The notes: generated from the sequence alone by a model not told the origin. DNA of 64,000 nt from Actinomadura physcomitrii (GCF_008923205.2 NZ_WBMS02000043.1:17321-81320), one strand, 5' to 3'. Positions 8,254 to 17,410 are shown, counted from the first letter of the stretch. Numbers and translations: made by a program.

Positions 8254-10292
8254 ACGGCACGGCCCCCGACCGGAGCAGGGAGCGGCACGGCGTGGACAGG
8301 ATCGCCGGTCTCCGAGACCGCCTGGGCATCGCCTACGGCGGCGACTACAACCCCGAGCAGTGGCCGCAGGAGGTCTGGGACGAGGACGTCCGGCTGATGA
8401 AGGAGGCCGGCGTCTGTCTGGTCAGCGTCGGCATCTTCTCCTGGGCGTCGGTCGAACCGCGCCCCGGCCGCTACGACTTCGGTTGGCTCGACCAGGTCAT
8501 GGACCGGCTCGCCGACGGCGGCGTCGCCGCCTGCCTGGCCACCATGACGGCCTCACCGCCGCCCTGGCTGACCGCCCGCCACCCGGAGATCCTCACCGTC
8601 CGGGCGGACGGCCGGACGATCTCGCCCGGCGGCCGGCAGCACTACTGCCCGTCCAGCCCCGTCTACCGCGAGCACGCCGTCCGCCTGGCCGAGCAGGTCG
8701 CCGCGCGCTACGCCGGCCACCCGGCCCTGGCGATCTGGCACGTCGGCAACGAGTACGGCAACGTCGTCCCCTGCCACTGCGAGGCGTCCGCGCAGGCGTT
8801 CCGGCGCTGGCTCGAAGACCGGTACGGCTCCGTCGAGGGCCTCAACGACGCCTGGTCGACGAGCTTCTGGTCCCAGCGCTACGGCTCCTTCTCCGAGGTG
8901 CTGCCGCCGCGGTCGCCGGCGCCGTTCCCCAACCCCGCCCACGACCTCGACTACGCCAGGTTCACCTCCGACGAGCTGCTCGCCTGCTACCTGGCCGAAA
9001 AGGCGGTGCTGCAGGACATCACCCCGGACGTCCCGGTGACCACCAACTTCCCGCCGTCGCTGCGCCCGGTCGACCTGTGGACGTGGGCGCCGCACGTGGA
9101 CGCCGTCGCCTACGACGCCTACCCCGACCCCGCCGACACCGGCGCCGCCGCCAAGGCCGCCTTCACCTACGACGTCATGCGGTCGCTGCGCGGCGGGCAG
9201 CCGTGGCTGCTGATGGAGCAGGCGCCGGGAGCGGTCAACTGGCGGCCCCGCAACGCGGCCAAGCCGCCCGGCGTGATGCGGCTGTGGAGCTGGCAGGCGG
9301 TCGCGCACGGCGCCGACGCGGTGATGTTCTTCCAGTGGCGGCAGTCGCGGGGCGGCGCTGAGAAGTTCCACTCCGCGATGGTCCCGCACGCCGGACCCTC
9401 CAGCCGGATCTTCTCCGAGGTGCGCGAGCTGGGCCGGGAGCTGGCCGCCGCGCGCGCACTGGCCGGCGCGCGGGCGCCCGGCGCCGATGTCGCGGTGGTG
9501 CTGGACTGGCCGAGCTGGTGGGCGCTGGAAGGCGACGCGCACCCCAGCTCGCACCTGCGGTTCCTCGACGCCGCCTGGGCCTGCCACCGGCCGCTGTACG
9601 ACGCCGGCGTCGCCTGCGACGTCGTCGCGCCCGACGCGGACCTGGCCGGCTACCGGCTCGTCGTCGTGCCGAACCTCTACCTGGCCTCCGCGGACGCCGG
9701 CGGCAACCTGGAGCGCTACGTCGAGGGCGGCGGCACCCTGGTCATGTCGTTCTTCTCCGGCATCGTCGACCCGTGCGACCGCGTCCACCTCGGCGGATAC
9801 CCGGCGCCGTTCCGGCGGGCGCTCGGCCTGCGCGTCGAGGAGTTCGCGCCGCCCGCCGCCGGGGAACCGGTCGCGCTGTCGGAGGGCTCGGGAAGCGTCT
9901 GGGCGGAGGAGGTCGTCCCCGAAGGCGCCGAAACGATCGTGTCCTTCACCGGCGGCGCCCTCGCCGGCCGGCCGGCCGTCACCCGGCACCGCTTCGGCCG
10001 GGGCACCGCGTGGTACCTCGCCACCCGGCCCGACCCGGCGACGATGCGGCGCCTGTTCGACCGGATACGCCGGGAGGCCGGTGTGGAGCCCGTCCTGCCG
10101 GGGCTGCCCGAGGGCGTCCAGGCCCGCGCCCGGCGGACGGCCGACGGCCTGCGGCACATCGTGCTGAACCACGGGCCGGCCGAGGCCGCCGTCGAGCTCC
10201 CGGCACCGATGCGCGACGAGCTGTCGGGCGCCGGTCCGCTCACCACCCTGCGCCTGGCCGCCGGGGACGTGGCGCTGTTGCGCCCGGCCTGA
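8250..10292 (+). CDS. Beta-galactosidase, GH42 family
   Basis: A 680-residue GH42 enzyme. The N-terminal barrel begins at LGIAYGGDYNPEQWP. The acid/base is E168 in WHVGNEYG and the nucleophile is E323 in LLMEQAPG. A beta-galactosidase trimerisation domain and a small C-terminal beta domain follow, and the length is normal. There is no signal peptide, so it acts inside the cell. The start overlaps the sialidase stop by ATGA. After the sialidase exposes galactose on host or plant glycans, this enzyme could split imported galactosides, so the operon handles both sugars of a sialyl-galactose cap; that link is inference. Confidence 0.93.
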   Translation: MNGTAPDRSRERHGVDRIAGLRDRLGIAYGGDYNPEQWPQEVWDEDVRLMKEAGVCLVSVGIFSWASVEPRPGRYDFGWLDQVMDRLADGGVAACLATMTASPPPWLTARHPEILTVRADGRTISPGGRQHYCPSSPVYREHAVRLAEQVAARYAGHPALAIWHVGNEYGNVVPCHCEASAQAFRRWLEDRYGSVEGLNDAWSTSFWSQRYGSFSEVLPPRSPAPFPNPAHDLDYARFTSDELLACYLAEKAVLQDITPDVPVTTNFPPSLRPVDLWTWAPHVDAVAYDAYPDPADTGAAAKAAFTYDVMRSLRGGQPWLLMEQAPGAVNWRPRNAAKPPGVMRLWSWQAVAHGADAVMFFQWRQSRGGAEKFHSAMVPHAGPSSRIFSEVRELGRELAAARALAGARAPGADVAVVLDWPSWWALEGDAHPSSHLRFLDAAWACHRPLYDAGVACDVVAPDADLAGYRLVVVPNLYLASADAGGNLERYVEGGGTLVMSFFSGIVDPCDRVHLGGYPAPFRRALGLRVEEFAPPAAGEPVALSEGSGSVWAEEVVPEGAETIVSFTGGALAGRPAVTRHRFGRGTAWYLATRPDPATMRRLFDRIRREAGVEPVLPGLPEGVQARARRTADGLRHIVLNHGPAEAAVELPAPMRDELSGAGPLTTLRLAAGDVALLRPA

Positions 10293-10304
10293 CCGCCGCC
10301 CGCG

Positions 10305-10337
10305 CGCATGCCCGCCGGGCGCGGCGGCGGGCATGCG
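10305..10337. terminator. Bidirectional hairpin terminator
   Basis: A perfect 13-bp stem (CGCATGCCCGCCG and its complement) encloses a 7-base loop. It lies between the convergent beta-galactosidase and alpha/beta-hydrolase genes. There is no T-tract, as is usual in such GC-rich genomes. Confidence 0.75.
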
Positions 10338-10342
10338 GGGCC

Positions 10343-11170
10343 TCAGGCGGCCAGGAACTCCAGCAGGTCCTGGTTGAAGCGCTCCTTGTCGCCCGGCACC
10401 ATCGCCAGGCCGTGCGAGGCGCCCTCGTAGACCTTCAGCGTCGCGTCCGGGACGATCCGCGCCGACTTGCGGGCGGTCGCGTCGATCGGGACGATCTGGT
10501 CGTCGTCGCCGTGCACGATCAGCGTCGGGACGTCGATCTTCTTCAGGTCGTCGGTGAAGTCGGTCTCGGCGAACGCCGTCGTGCAGTCCACGCCCGCCTT
10601 GACGCTCTCGTGCATCGCCATGAACCAGAACGCGTCCCGGTTGCCCTGCGTCGCCCGCGCGTCCGGGCGGTTGGCGCCGAAGAAGCTCTCCGACATCTCC
10701 CGCCAGAACTGCGAGCGCTCCCGCAGGATCCCGGCCTTGATGTCCTCGAACACCTGCGCCGGGACGCCCTCGGGATTGGCGTCGGTCCGCAGCATCAGCG
10801 GCGGGATCGCCGACAGCAGCACGACCTTGGCGACCCGCGCCGTGCCGTGCCGGCCGATGTAGCGGGCCAGCTCCCCGCCGCCCATCGAATGCGCCACCAG
10901 CGTGACGTCCCGCAGGTCCAGGGCGCCGAGCAGGTCGGCGAGGTCGTCGGCGAAGGTGTCGAAGTCGTAGCCCTCCCACGGATGCGACGAGCGGCCGTGC
11001 CCGCGCCGGTCATGGGCGATGCCGCGGTAGCCCGCGTCGGCCACCGCCTTCAGCTGGTCCTCCCACGCGTCGGCGTTCAGCGGCCAGCCGTGCACGAACA
11101 CCACCGCAGCGCCCGACCCCCAGTCCTTGAAGAAGATCTCGTTGCCGTCGCGCGTCGTGACGAACCCCAT
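10343..11170 (-). CDS. Alpha/beta hydrolase, non-haem haloperoxidase-like
   Basis: A 275-residue alpha/beta hydrolase close to the cofactor-free haloperoxidase/esterase group. It has an oxyanion HGWP near residue 30, a nucleophile elbow AHSMGG around residue 100, an acid in HGDDDQIVP and a histidine in GASHGLA, so the triad is complete. The start chosen is the ATG giving MGFVTTRDGNEIFF, typical for the family. It probably acts as an esterase or perhydrolase on an unknown substrate. It stands alone, convergent with the glycan operon, 186 bases from the divergent AI-2E-type gene. Confidence 0.85.
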   Translation of the reverse strand: MGFVTTRDGNEIFFKDWGSGAAVVFVHGWPLNADAWEDQLKAVADAGYRGIAHDRRGHGRSSHPWEGYDFDTFADDLADLLGALDLRDVTLVAHSMGGGELARYIGRHGTARVAKVVLLSAIPPLMLRTDANPEGVPAQVFEDIKAGILRERSQFWREMSESFFGANRPDARATQGNRDAFWFMAMHESVKAGVDCTTAFAETDFTDDLKKIDVPTLIVHGDDDQIVPIDATARKSARIVPDATLKVYEGASHGLAMVPGDKERFNQDLLEFLAA

Positions 11171-11356
11171 CCCATGACCCCCAGACGTGTCGGTGCGTTC
11201 CGCCGGGCGTTCCCGCGCACGCGCGCCGCTACCCCGATCGCGGGTCGACCTTTCTTTACGCACCGGACGCGACCGGCGCCCGGCGGCGGCTGAAGTCTCG
11301 GCAAAGGCGGGCGCGTGCGGACGGGAACGCACGGCGGGCGCGGCTAGCGTGCGGCC

Positions 11357-12541
11357 ATGCCGCAGACGCCCGGCGACAGGCCCGCGCCGCCGGACGGCCC
11401 GGGGGGACGGCCCGGCCCCCGGCGGATGCCGCCGTGGCTGCCCCGCGCGTTCGTGCTCGCCGGCGCGGTCGTGCTGGCGTTCATGGCGCTGCTGTGGCTG
11501 CTGGAGCGGCTGCGCGGGCTGCTGCTGCTCGTGCTGGTCTCGCTGTTCCTGGCGTTCGCGATCGAACCGGCGGTGAACCGGCTCGCCGCCCGCGGGTGGC
11601 GGCGCGGCGCCGCCACCGGGCTGATGTTCGCGGTGATCGGCGTGCTGCTCGCCGGGTTCCTCGGCGGCATCGGATCGCTGCTGGCCGCCCAGGCCACCCA
11701 CCTGATCAACGGGTTCCCCGGCTACGTCCGGCACGTCATCGACTGGATCAACGCGACCTTCGGCACCCGCCTGTCGCGCGACACCCTGTTCCAGCGGCTC
11801 CCCACGGTGACGGGCACGCTGTCGCGGCACCTGTCGGACCTGGCGCGGAACGTGTGGGGGATCGGCGCCACCGCCTTCGGCGTGGTCTTCAAGGGCCTCG
11901 GGGTGCTGCTGTTCACCTTCTACCTGTCGGCGCAGGGCCCCCAGCTGCGCCGCACGGTGTGCTCGCTGCTGCCGCCGCACCGCCAGCGGACCGTGCTGCG
12001 GGCCTGGGAGATCGCGATCGACAAGACCGGCGGCTACATCTACTCCCGCGCGCTGCTGGCGCTGATCTCCGCCGTCGCGCACTACATCGCGCTGATCGCG
12101 CTCGGCGTGCCGTACGCGGCGACGCTGGCGCTGTGGGTGGGGGTGGTCTCCCAGTTCATCCCGGCGGTCGGCACCTACCTGGCGGGCGCGGTGCCGGTGC
12201 TGATCGCGCTGACCCGCTCGCCGTCGACCGCGCTGTGGATCCTGCTGTTCATCATCGCCTACCAGCAGGTGGAGAACTACCTGCTGCAGCCCCGCATCAC
12301 CGCCCGGACGCTGGACATGCACCCCGCGGTCGCGTTCGGGCTGGTGCTGGCCGGGGTCGCGGTGGCCGGGCCGGTCGGCGCGGTGGTGGCGCTGCCGTTC
12401 GGCGCGAGCGTGCAGGCGTTCGCCGGCGCCTACGTCCGCCGCTACGAGGTGGAGGAGCACACGCTGACCCGCACGGCCCCGCCCCGGCGCCCGCGGCGGA
12501 CGCCCCCGCGGTGGCTCGACCGGCTCCGGCACCGCAAATGA
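11357..12541 (+). CDS. AI-2E family transporter / PerM-like membrane protein
   Basis: A 394-residue polytopic membrane protein of the AI-2E_transport (UPF0118/PerM) family. The family contains exporters of autoinducer-2 and Na+(Li+)/H+ antiporters, so the substrate cannot be named. The first helices are LAGAVVLAFMALLWLLERL and LLLLVLVSLFLAF. The conserved family segment near residues 310-330 (AYQQVENYLLQPRIT) is present, and the tail is basic and Pro-rich. The gene is monocistronic, and nothing nearby suggests quorum sensing. Confidence 0.85.
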   Translation: MPQTPGDRPAPPDGPGGRPGPRRMPPWLPRAFVLAGAVVLAFMALLWLLERLRGLLLLVLVSLFLAFAIEPAVNRLAARGWRRGAATGLMFAVIGVLLAGFLGGIGSLLAAQATHLINGFPGYVRHVIDWINATFGTRLSRDTLFQRLPTVTGTLSRHLSDLARNVWGIGATAFGVVFKGLGVLLFTFYLSAQGPQLRRTVCSLLPPHRQRTVLRAWEIAIDKTGGYIYSRALLALISAVAHYIALIALGVPYAATLALWVGVVSQFIPAVGTYLAGAVPVLIALTRSPSTALWILLFIIAYQQVENYLLQPRITARTLDMHPAVAFGLVLAGVAVAGPVGAVVALPFGASVQAFAGAYVRRYEVEEHTLTRTAPPRRPRRTPPRWLDRLRHRK

Positions 12542-12693
12542 CCCCCGGTCCGGCGGTCCGCGGGCGGCTTTACCGGCAGCGGGACGAATCCGGCCCGCAT
12601 CGTCGGCCTTTGCCGTGGACGAGCCCGCCCCGCGGGGTTAGCGTGCCGACAGAACCTTGATCAATTGGCAGCTCGGGGGCGGAGGGAGCCGTC

Positions 12694-14574
12694 ATGCACC
12701 TGCCCCGCACGCACCGTCCTCCCAGGCATGCGGCCCACCGGACCCGCGCCCGCCGCGCCGTCGCCGGACTGGCCGCGGCCGCGCTCGCCGCCGCCGCGCT
12801 CACCGCCCCGGCCGCCCGCGCCCAGACCACCGGACGCCACGCCGGCAAGGACCCGCGGCTGCTGCGGCTGCTGCACTCGATGAGCCTGCAGGACAAGGCC
12901 GCCCAGCTGTTCGTCCTGCAGGTCTACGGCAAGAGCGCCGACACCGCGGACCCCGCCGACGTCGCCGCCAACCGCAAGCTGTACGGCGTCGACAACGCCG
13001 CGCAGATCGTCGCCCGCTACCACCCCGGCGGGTTCATCTACTACGCGAACAACGTCACCGACCCCCGCCAGGTCGCCGGCCTGTCCAACGGCATCCAGCG
13101 CGCCGCGATGGCCCAGCCGCACCAGGTCCCCGAGACGATCGCCACCGACCAGGAAGGCGGCATCGTCGCGCGGATCCAGCCGCCCGCCACCCAGTCGCCC
13201 GGCGGCATGGCGCTGGCCGCCGGACGCTCCGCCGGCGACGCCCGCGCCCTCGCCCGCATCACCGGGCAGGAGCTGCGCGCCATCGGCGTCGACCAGGACT
13301 ACGCGCCCGACGCCGACGTCAACGTCGATCCCGCCAACCCCGTCATCGGCGTCCGCTCCTTCGGCTCCGACCCCGCGCTGGTGTCCTCCATGGTCACCGC
13401 GCAGATCCGCGGCTACCGGGCCGGGGGCGTGACCGCCACCGCCAAGCACTTCCCCGGGCACGGCGACACCACCACCGACAGCCACACCGGCGTCCCGCGC
13501 ATCGGCCACACCCGCGCCGAGTGGGAGCGGCTCGACCTGCCGCCGTTCCGCGCCGCGATCGCCGCCGGCGTCGACTCGATCATGACCGCGCACATCATCG
13601 TGCCCGCCCTCGACCCGTCCGGGGACCCGGCCACCCTGTCCGAGCCGATCCTCACCGGCATCCTGCGGAACCGGCTGCACTACGACGGCGTCATCGTCAC
13701 CGACGCCCTGGACATGCAGGGCGTCCGCGACAAGTACGGCGACGAGCGCATCCCCGTCCTCGCCCTCAAGGCGGGCGCGGACATGTTGCTCAAACCGCCC
13801 GCCGACGCCTCCGGCAACGGCGTGTTCACCCGCCAGCTCGCCGCCGTCGTCAACGCCGTCGAGACCGGCGAGATCAGCGAGCGGCGCCTCGACGCGTCGG
13901 TGTACCGGGTGCTGGCCCTCAAGCAGAAGCGCGGCCTGTTCCGCGACCCCTACGCCGACCCCTCCCGCATCGGCGGCACCGTCGGCACCCGCGCGCACCT
14001 CGCCGCCGCGCAGCGCGCCGCCGACCGCACCACCACCCTGGTCAAGAACGACGCCGGCCTGCTGCCGCTGAAGGCCGGCCCCCGCAAGGTCCTGGTCGCC
14101 GGATGGGCCACCGCCTCCAGCACCGCCGGGCTCGCCGCCGGCATCGCCGGACACGGCGCCGCCACCACCGTCCGCAGCACCGGCCTCAGCCCCACCCAGC
14201 AGCAGATCGACGACGCCGTCGCCGCCGCCTCCGGCCAGGACCTCGTCGTCGCCGTCACCAACCGCGCCTGGGACGTCGCCACCGAACCCGGCCACCAGGG
14301 CCCCGGGCAGGCGAACCTCGTCAAGGCGCTGGTCGCCACCGGCAAGCCCGTCGTGGTGATCGCCGTCCGCGACCCCTACGACATCGCCTACTTCCCCGAG
14401 GCCGCCACCTACCTGGCCACCTACTCCTACACCGCAGAAGCGCAGCGCTCGGCCGTCAAGACCCTGTTCGGCGAGAACGACCCGCGGGGCAGGCTGCCCG
14501 TCGCCATCCCCACCCGCGACGACCCCGGCACCGCCCTCTACCCCTTCGGCCACGGCCTGAGCTACAGCCGCTGA
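12694..14574 (+). CDS. Secreted glycoside hydrolase family 3 (NagZ-like beta-N-acetylhexosaminidase)
   Basis: A 626-residue exported GH3 enzyme. GGAGG precedes the ATG and a signal peptide runs to about residue 43 (AAALTAPAARA). The (alpha/beta)8 domain has the NagZ motif KHFPGHGDT (from K251) with the D262-S263-H264 loop that supplies the acid/base histidine, and the nucleophile D337 in VIVTDALDM. A C-terminal GH3 alpha/beta sandwich follows (from about 445). Unlike the short Gram-negative NagZ, it is two-domain and secreted, as in Gram-positive peptidoglycan-recycling or chitin-derived sugar enzymes. Likely substrates are terminal beta-GlcNAc on muropeptides or glycans. Confidence 0.92.
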   Translation: MHLPRTHRPPRHAAHRTRARRAVAGLAAAALAAAALTAPAARAQTTGRHAGKDPRLLRLLHSMSLQDKAAQLFVLQVYGKSADTADPADVAANRKLYGVDNAAQIVARYHPGGFIYYANNVTDPRQVAGLSNGIQRAAMAQPHQVPETIATDQEGGIVARIQPPATQSPGGMALAAGRSAGDARALARITGQELRAIGVDQDYAPDADVNVDPANPVIGVRSFGSDPALVSSMVTAQIRGYRAGGVTATAKHFPGHGDTTTDSHTGVPRIGHTRAEWERLDLPPFRAAIAAGVDSIMTAHIIVPALDPSGDPATLSEPILTGILRNRLHYDGVIVTDALDMQGVRDKYGDERIPVLALKAGADMLLKPPADASGNGVFTRQLAAVVNAVETGEISERRLDASVYRVLALKQKRGLFRDPYADPSRIGGTVGTRAHLAAAQRAADRTTTLVKNDAGLLPLKAGPRKVLVAGWATASSTAGLAAGIAGHGAATTVRSTGLSPTQQQIDDAVAAASGQDLVVAVTNRAWDVATEPGHQGPGQANLVKALVATGKPVVVIAVRDPYDIAYFPEAATYLATYSYTAEAQRSAVKTLFGENDPRGRLPVAIPTRDDPGTALYPFGHGLSYSR

Positions 14575-14598
14575 ACCCGCCGCTCATACCGACGGCGA

Positions 14599-14647
14599 CG
14601 GCCCGGTCCCGGGGACGACAGCCGCGGCCGTCCCCGGGACCGGGCCG
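14599..14647. terminator. Strong bidirectional hairpin (19-bp perfect stem)
   Basis: Two 19-base arms (14599-14617 and 14629-14647) are perfectly complementary around an 11-base loop. It sits between the convergent GH3 and esterase genes and would terminate both. Confidence 0.85.
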
Positions 14648-14678
14648 GGCAGGGGCGTTGAGGAAAGGCGGCGGAGCG

Positions 14679-15737
14679 TCAGCGGCGCCGCGCGGCGGCG
14701 GCCACCTGCTTGGCGCCGATCGCCTTCATCATCGTCGGCCAGATCTTGGTGGCCTCGCGGATCCACGCGGGCCAGTTGTGCCGGCCGTCGCCGTAGATGT
14801 CGGCGGTGTAGGGCACCTTCAGCTCGTCCAGGTGCTTCTTGAACTCCTTGTTGTCCGCGCCGACCGCGATCTCGCTCAGCAGGCCGATGTCCCACGGCGC
14901 CACGTCCGGGTCGCCGGGGCCGGGCTTGCCGGTCGTCCCGGCGGAGAAGAACAGCTGCGTCCCGCGCAGCTTGTCGGCCAGCGCGTAGGGGTCGTGGGCC
15001 GCCCAGTTGGCGTCGTCGGCCCACGGGATGCCCCAGATCGCGAACGGGTCCTGCCCGTTGCCGGCGTTGGTGAGCATCAGCATCGCCGGCATCCCCGCCG
15101 ACCGCAGCGACAGCGTGCCGCTCAGCGACGCGGCGTACTTGAACAGGCCCGGGTGGCGGGCCGCGTAGGCGAACGCGCCCTGCCCGCCGGAGGAGTTTCC
15201 GATCACCGCGCGGACCGCGCCCGCGCCGTAGTTGCGCTCCATCAGCTGGCGCACCTCGGCGGTGTGGAAGGTCTCCCACTTGGGAGTCCCGCCCTTGCCG
15301 TAGTTGTACCAGTCGGTGTACGAGCCGTTCTCGCCCTCGGGCATGACGACCAGCACGTCGTACTTGGCCGCCCAGGCCTCGATGTCGGTGTTCTTGGTCC
15401 AGGAGGTGTAGTTGTCCTGGCCGCCGTGGAGCGCGTACAGCACCGGCCACGTGCGCGCCGCCCCGCGCTGCCAGTCCTTGGGCAGCAGGATCCGGGTCTT
15501 CACCGACTTGCCGAGCGCCGGGGAGGAGATGGTGACGTCCACCTCGTGGTCGGCGACCTTGGTCTCCTGGGTGATCCGCGCCCCGTCGTCCGCCTTGGCC
15601 GGGGAGGTGTCCGCCTGTGCCGCTCCGGCGCCGGCGGCGCCGATCCCCGCCACCAGGACGGTGGCGGCGGCCCCGGCCGTCACCGAGCGCCGCCACTGGA
15701 CGACCGCGAGTACCGGACGGCGGACAGAGGGTGTCAT
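14679..15737 (-). CDS. Secreted esterase (antigen 85 / esterase D-like alpha/beta hydrolase)
   Basis: A 352-residue exported alpha/beta hydrolase. The N-terminus is a signal peptide (RRSVTAGAAATVLVAGIGAAGAGAAQA). The fold signature is WPVLYALHGGQDNYTSW (oxyanion region), the serine nucleophile lies in GNSSGGQGAF near residue 180, and a late histidine occurs in DGRHNWPAW. This is the family of mycolyltransferases and feruloyl/S-formylglutathione-type esterases (PF00756). A mycolyltransferase role is unlikely without mycolic-acid genes nearby, so a secreted carbohydrate or lipid esterase is preferred. It follows an AT-richer promoter region with a large dyad. Confidence 0.87.
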   Translation of the reverse strand: MTPSVRRPVLAVVQWRRSVTAGAAATVLVAGIGAAGAGAAQADTSPAKADDGARITQETKVADHEVDVTISSPALGKSVKTRILLPKDWQRGAARTWPVLYALHGGQDNYTSWTKNTDIEAWAAKYDVLVVMPEGENGSYTDWYNYGKGGTPKWETFHTAEVRQLMERNYGAGAVRAVIGNSSGGQGAFAYAARHPGLFKYAASLSGTLSLRSAGMPAMLMLTNAGNGQDPFAIWGIPWADDANWAAHDPYALADKLRGTQLFFSAGTTGKPGPGDPDVAPWDIGLLSEIAVGADNKEFKKHLDELKVPYTADIYGDGRHNWPAWIREATKIWPTMMKAIGAKQVAAAARRR

Positions 15738-15801
15738 ATGCTCACCTTGCGGAACAGGCCCGACCCCCGTGGCCGCGCGACTTCCGCCGAGTGTGCCGCC
15801 G

Positions 15802-15878
15802 ACCCGCCGAATGATCTACAAGCGGGAGTAATAAAGAAGAATCCGGATCACTGTAGATAAGTGAGTCATTCGGCGGGT
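15802..15878. promoter_or_regulatory. Large nested dyad upstream of the secreted esterase
   Basis: A perfect 13-bp inverted repeat (ACCCGCCGAATGA at 15802, complement at 15866) encloses a second 7-bp repeat (ATCTACA at 15814, TGTAGAT at 15852). The loop is an A-rich stretch of about 31 bases. It lies 65-141 bases upstream of the esterase start in unusually AT-rich DNA, so an operator or structured leader is likely. Confidence 0.55.
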
Positions 15879-16258
15879 GCTGTGAGCGTCCGGTGACACT
15901 CGGGTCGGATGGGGTGATGGCGGAGGAACCCGCCCACCCGGCGGACGCCGCGGACCCGGCCGCCGCGAGCGCGAGCATGTGAGTCACGTCTCGGCGTGAC
16001 CGGTCCCGCGCATCGGACAGGATCGAGGGATGCGGACGCATCGGCCGGGGGGCGGGCGCGCGGACCGGCGGCCGCCCCGGGCACTGGCGGCGGCCGCGGC
16101 CCTCGCCACGGCCGCGGCCGTCCTGGACGTGCTGGCCGGCGGCCCGCTGCGCCACCTCGACCAGCGGTCGTCCCGCGGCCGCGCCAACGCCGCCTCCGAC
16201 GACCCCAGCCAATGCGGCTGGAACTGCGGACCGCGCCGCCGCCCCCACCGCCGCGAAC

Positions 16259-16390
16259 CCCCCAGCACCACCGGCTCCGCGTCCAGCCCCTCCAGACCGA
16301 CCGGGTCGGCGTCCGGGTCGAACGCCGGCACCGGGATCGTCCAGCCGCCGCCCTCCTCGGCGACGGTCTTCTCCAGCTCCGCCGAACCGC
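16259..16390 (-). pseudogene. Possible alpha/beta-hydrolase C-terminal remnant
   Basis: The minus strand reads EEGGGWTIPVPAFDPDADP and GLEGLDAEP, which resembles the linker before the last strands of EstC-like alpha/beta hydrolases often found next to WYL regulators. Nothing upstream or downstream continues the family, there is no start, and catalytic residues are absent. The identification is tentative. Confidence 0.3.
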
Positions 16391-16410
16391 CCGGATCGGG
16401 GGAGTGGCCC

Positions 16411-16791
16411 GTGTCACATCCGGTACCGGACCCCGGCCGGTCCCGTCCGACGACCCGCGTCCTGGCGATGCTCGACCTGCTGCTGGAGACCAGCCTCGAG
16501 CAGGCGCGCCGCAGGATCCCCGCGACCGTCGCCGCGCTCACCGAGACCACCGGCGGCGTGGTGATGACGACCCGCGCCGAGCACCTGGACGGCATGGCGC
16601 GGATGCTCGCCGGGCTCGGCTGGCCGTTCGTGATCCGGCGGCCCGCCGAACTGCGCGGGCACGTCCGCGACCCCGCCCGCCGCCCGGACGAGCAGGTCGG
16701 CCGTGCGGGTCAGTCCTGCGCGGGCCCGTCGCCGGAACCGCCGGGCGCGTGCGCTGCGCGGGCGTCCCACTCCTCGCGCAGCATCGCGTAG
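16411..16791 (+). pseudogene. WYL-domain transcriptional regulator reduced to its two ends
   Basis: A GTG at 16411, preceded by GGGGGAG, begins SHPVPDPGRSRPTTRVLAMLDLL, a typical N-terminus of YafY/WYL regulators just before the helix-turn-helix. Directly in frame it continues LETSLEQARRRIPATVAAL and ends with the characteristic WPFVIRRPAELRGHVRD of the family's C-terminus. Roughly 200 residues (HTH and WYL core) are missing, so the 126-residue product could not bind DNA normally. The tail overlaps the convergent GNAT gene by 82 bases and departs from the family after about 16690. I infer one internal deletion that happened to keep the frame. Confidence 0.75.
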
Positions 16792-17312
16792 ATGACCTCG
16801 TCGGTCCACTCGCCCTTGACCATCTCGTTCTGCACCAGGTGCGCCTCGCGCCGCATCCCGAGCCGCTCCAGCACCCGCGCGGACGCGACGTTGCGGCCGT
16901 CCAGCCGGCCCACCATCCGGTGCAGCCCCAGGCCCTCGAACCCCAGCCGCAGCACCGCCTCGGCCGCCTCCGTCGCGAACCCCTTGCCGTGGAAGTCCGG
17001 ATTGAGGATGTAGCCGATCTCGCCCTGCCGGTGCTCGCGGCTGCGCCACTGCAGATTGACCTCGCCGACCAGATCGCCCGTCTCGCGCCACTCGACCGCC
17101 AGCACGAGCCAGTCGCCTTCCTTCTCCAGCGTCGCGGCCGCCATTTTCTCGCGCAGGAACGACCGCGATTCCTCCCGGTCGCGCGGCTCCCAATAGAGGA
17201 AACGCGCCACCTCGGGAAGGGATTGGTAGGCGTAGAGGCTCTCCAGATCGTCTTCCCGGAACGGGCGCAGGGTCAGCCGTTCGGTCTCGATGGGAAAGGT
17301 GGGACGCAGCAC
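16710..17312 (-). CDS. GNAT family N-acetyltransferase (RimJ/RimL type)
   Basis: A 200-residue acetyltransferase beginning from GTG with the standard TERLTLRPFREDDLESL start. The acetyl-CoA-binding region GYILNPDFHGKGFATEA (around residues 99-115) and the family motif NVASARVLERLGMRREA (around 142-158) are intact. It would acetylate an N-terminal or small-molecule amine; the substrate is unknown. It appears complete despite lying next to the collapsed WYL gene. Confidence 0.88.
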   Translation of the reverse strand: MLRPTFPIETERLTLRPFREDDLESLYAYQSLPEVARFLYWEPRDREESRSFLREKMAAATLEKEGDWLVLAVEWRETGDLVGEVNLQWRSREHRQGEIGYILNPDFHGKGFATEAAEAVLRLGFEGLGLHRMVGRLDGRNVASARVLERLGMRREAHLVQNEMVKGEWTDEVIYAMLREEWDARAAHAPGGSGDGPAQD

Positions 17313-17410
17313 GCGCCGATCCTATTCATCCGGCTCGCCGTTCGGCGACCCGTGGTTCCCCGGTAACCCCCAGGCCGCGCGCCGGCCGCATCGGCGTCAC
17401 CTTCCGGAAT

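Larger units (their letters stand above)
15738..16410. other. Gene-poor stretch with dyad and hydrolase remnant
   Basis: No intact gene is supported here. It holds the esterase promoter region, a nested dyad at 15802-15878, and a minus-strand coding remnant near 16259-16390. The remaining reading frames are high-GC shadows without start signals or recognisable domains. Confidence 0.6.
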
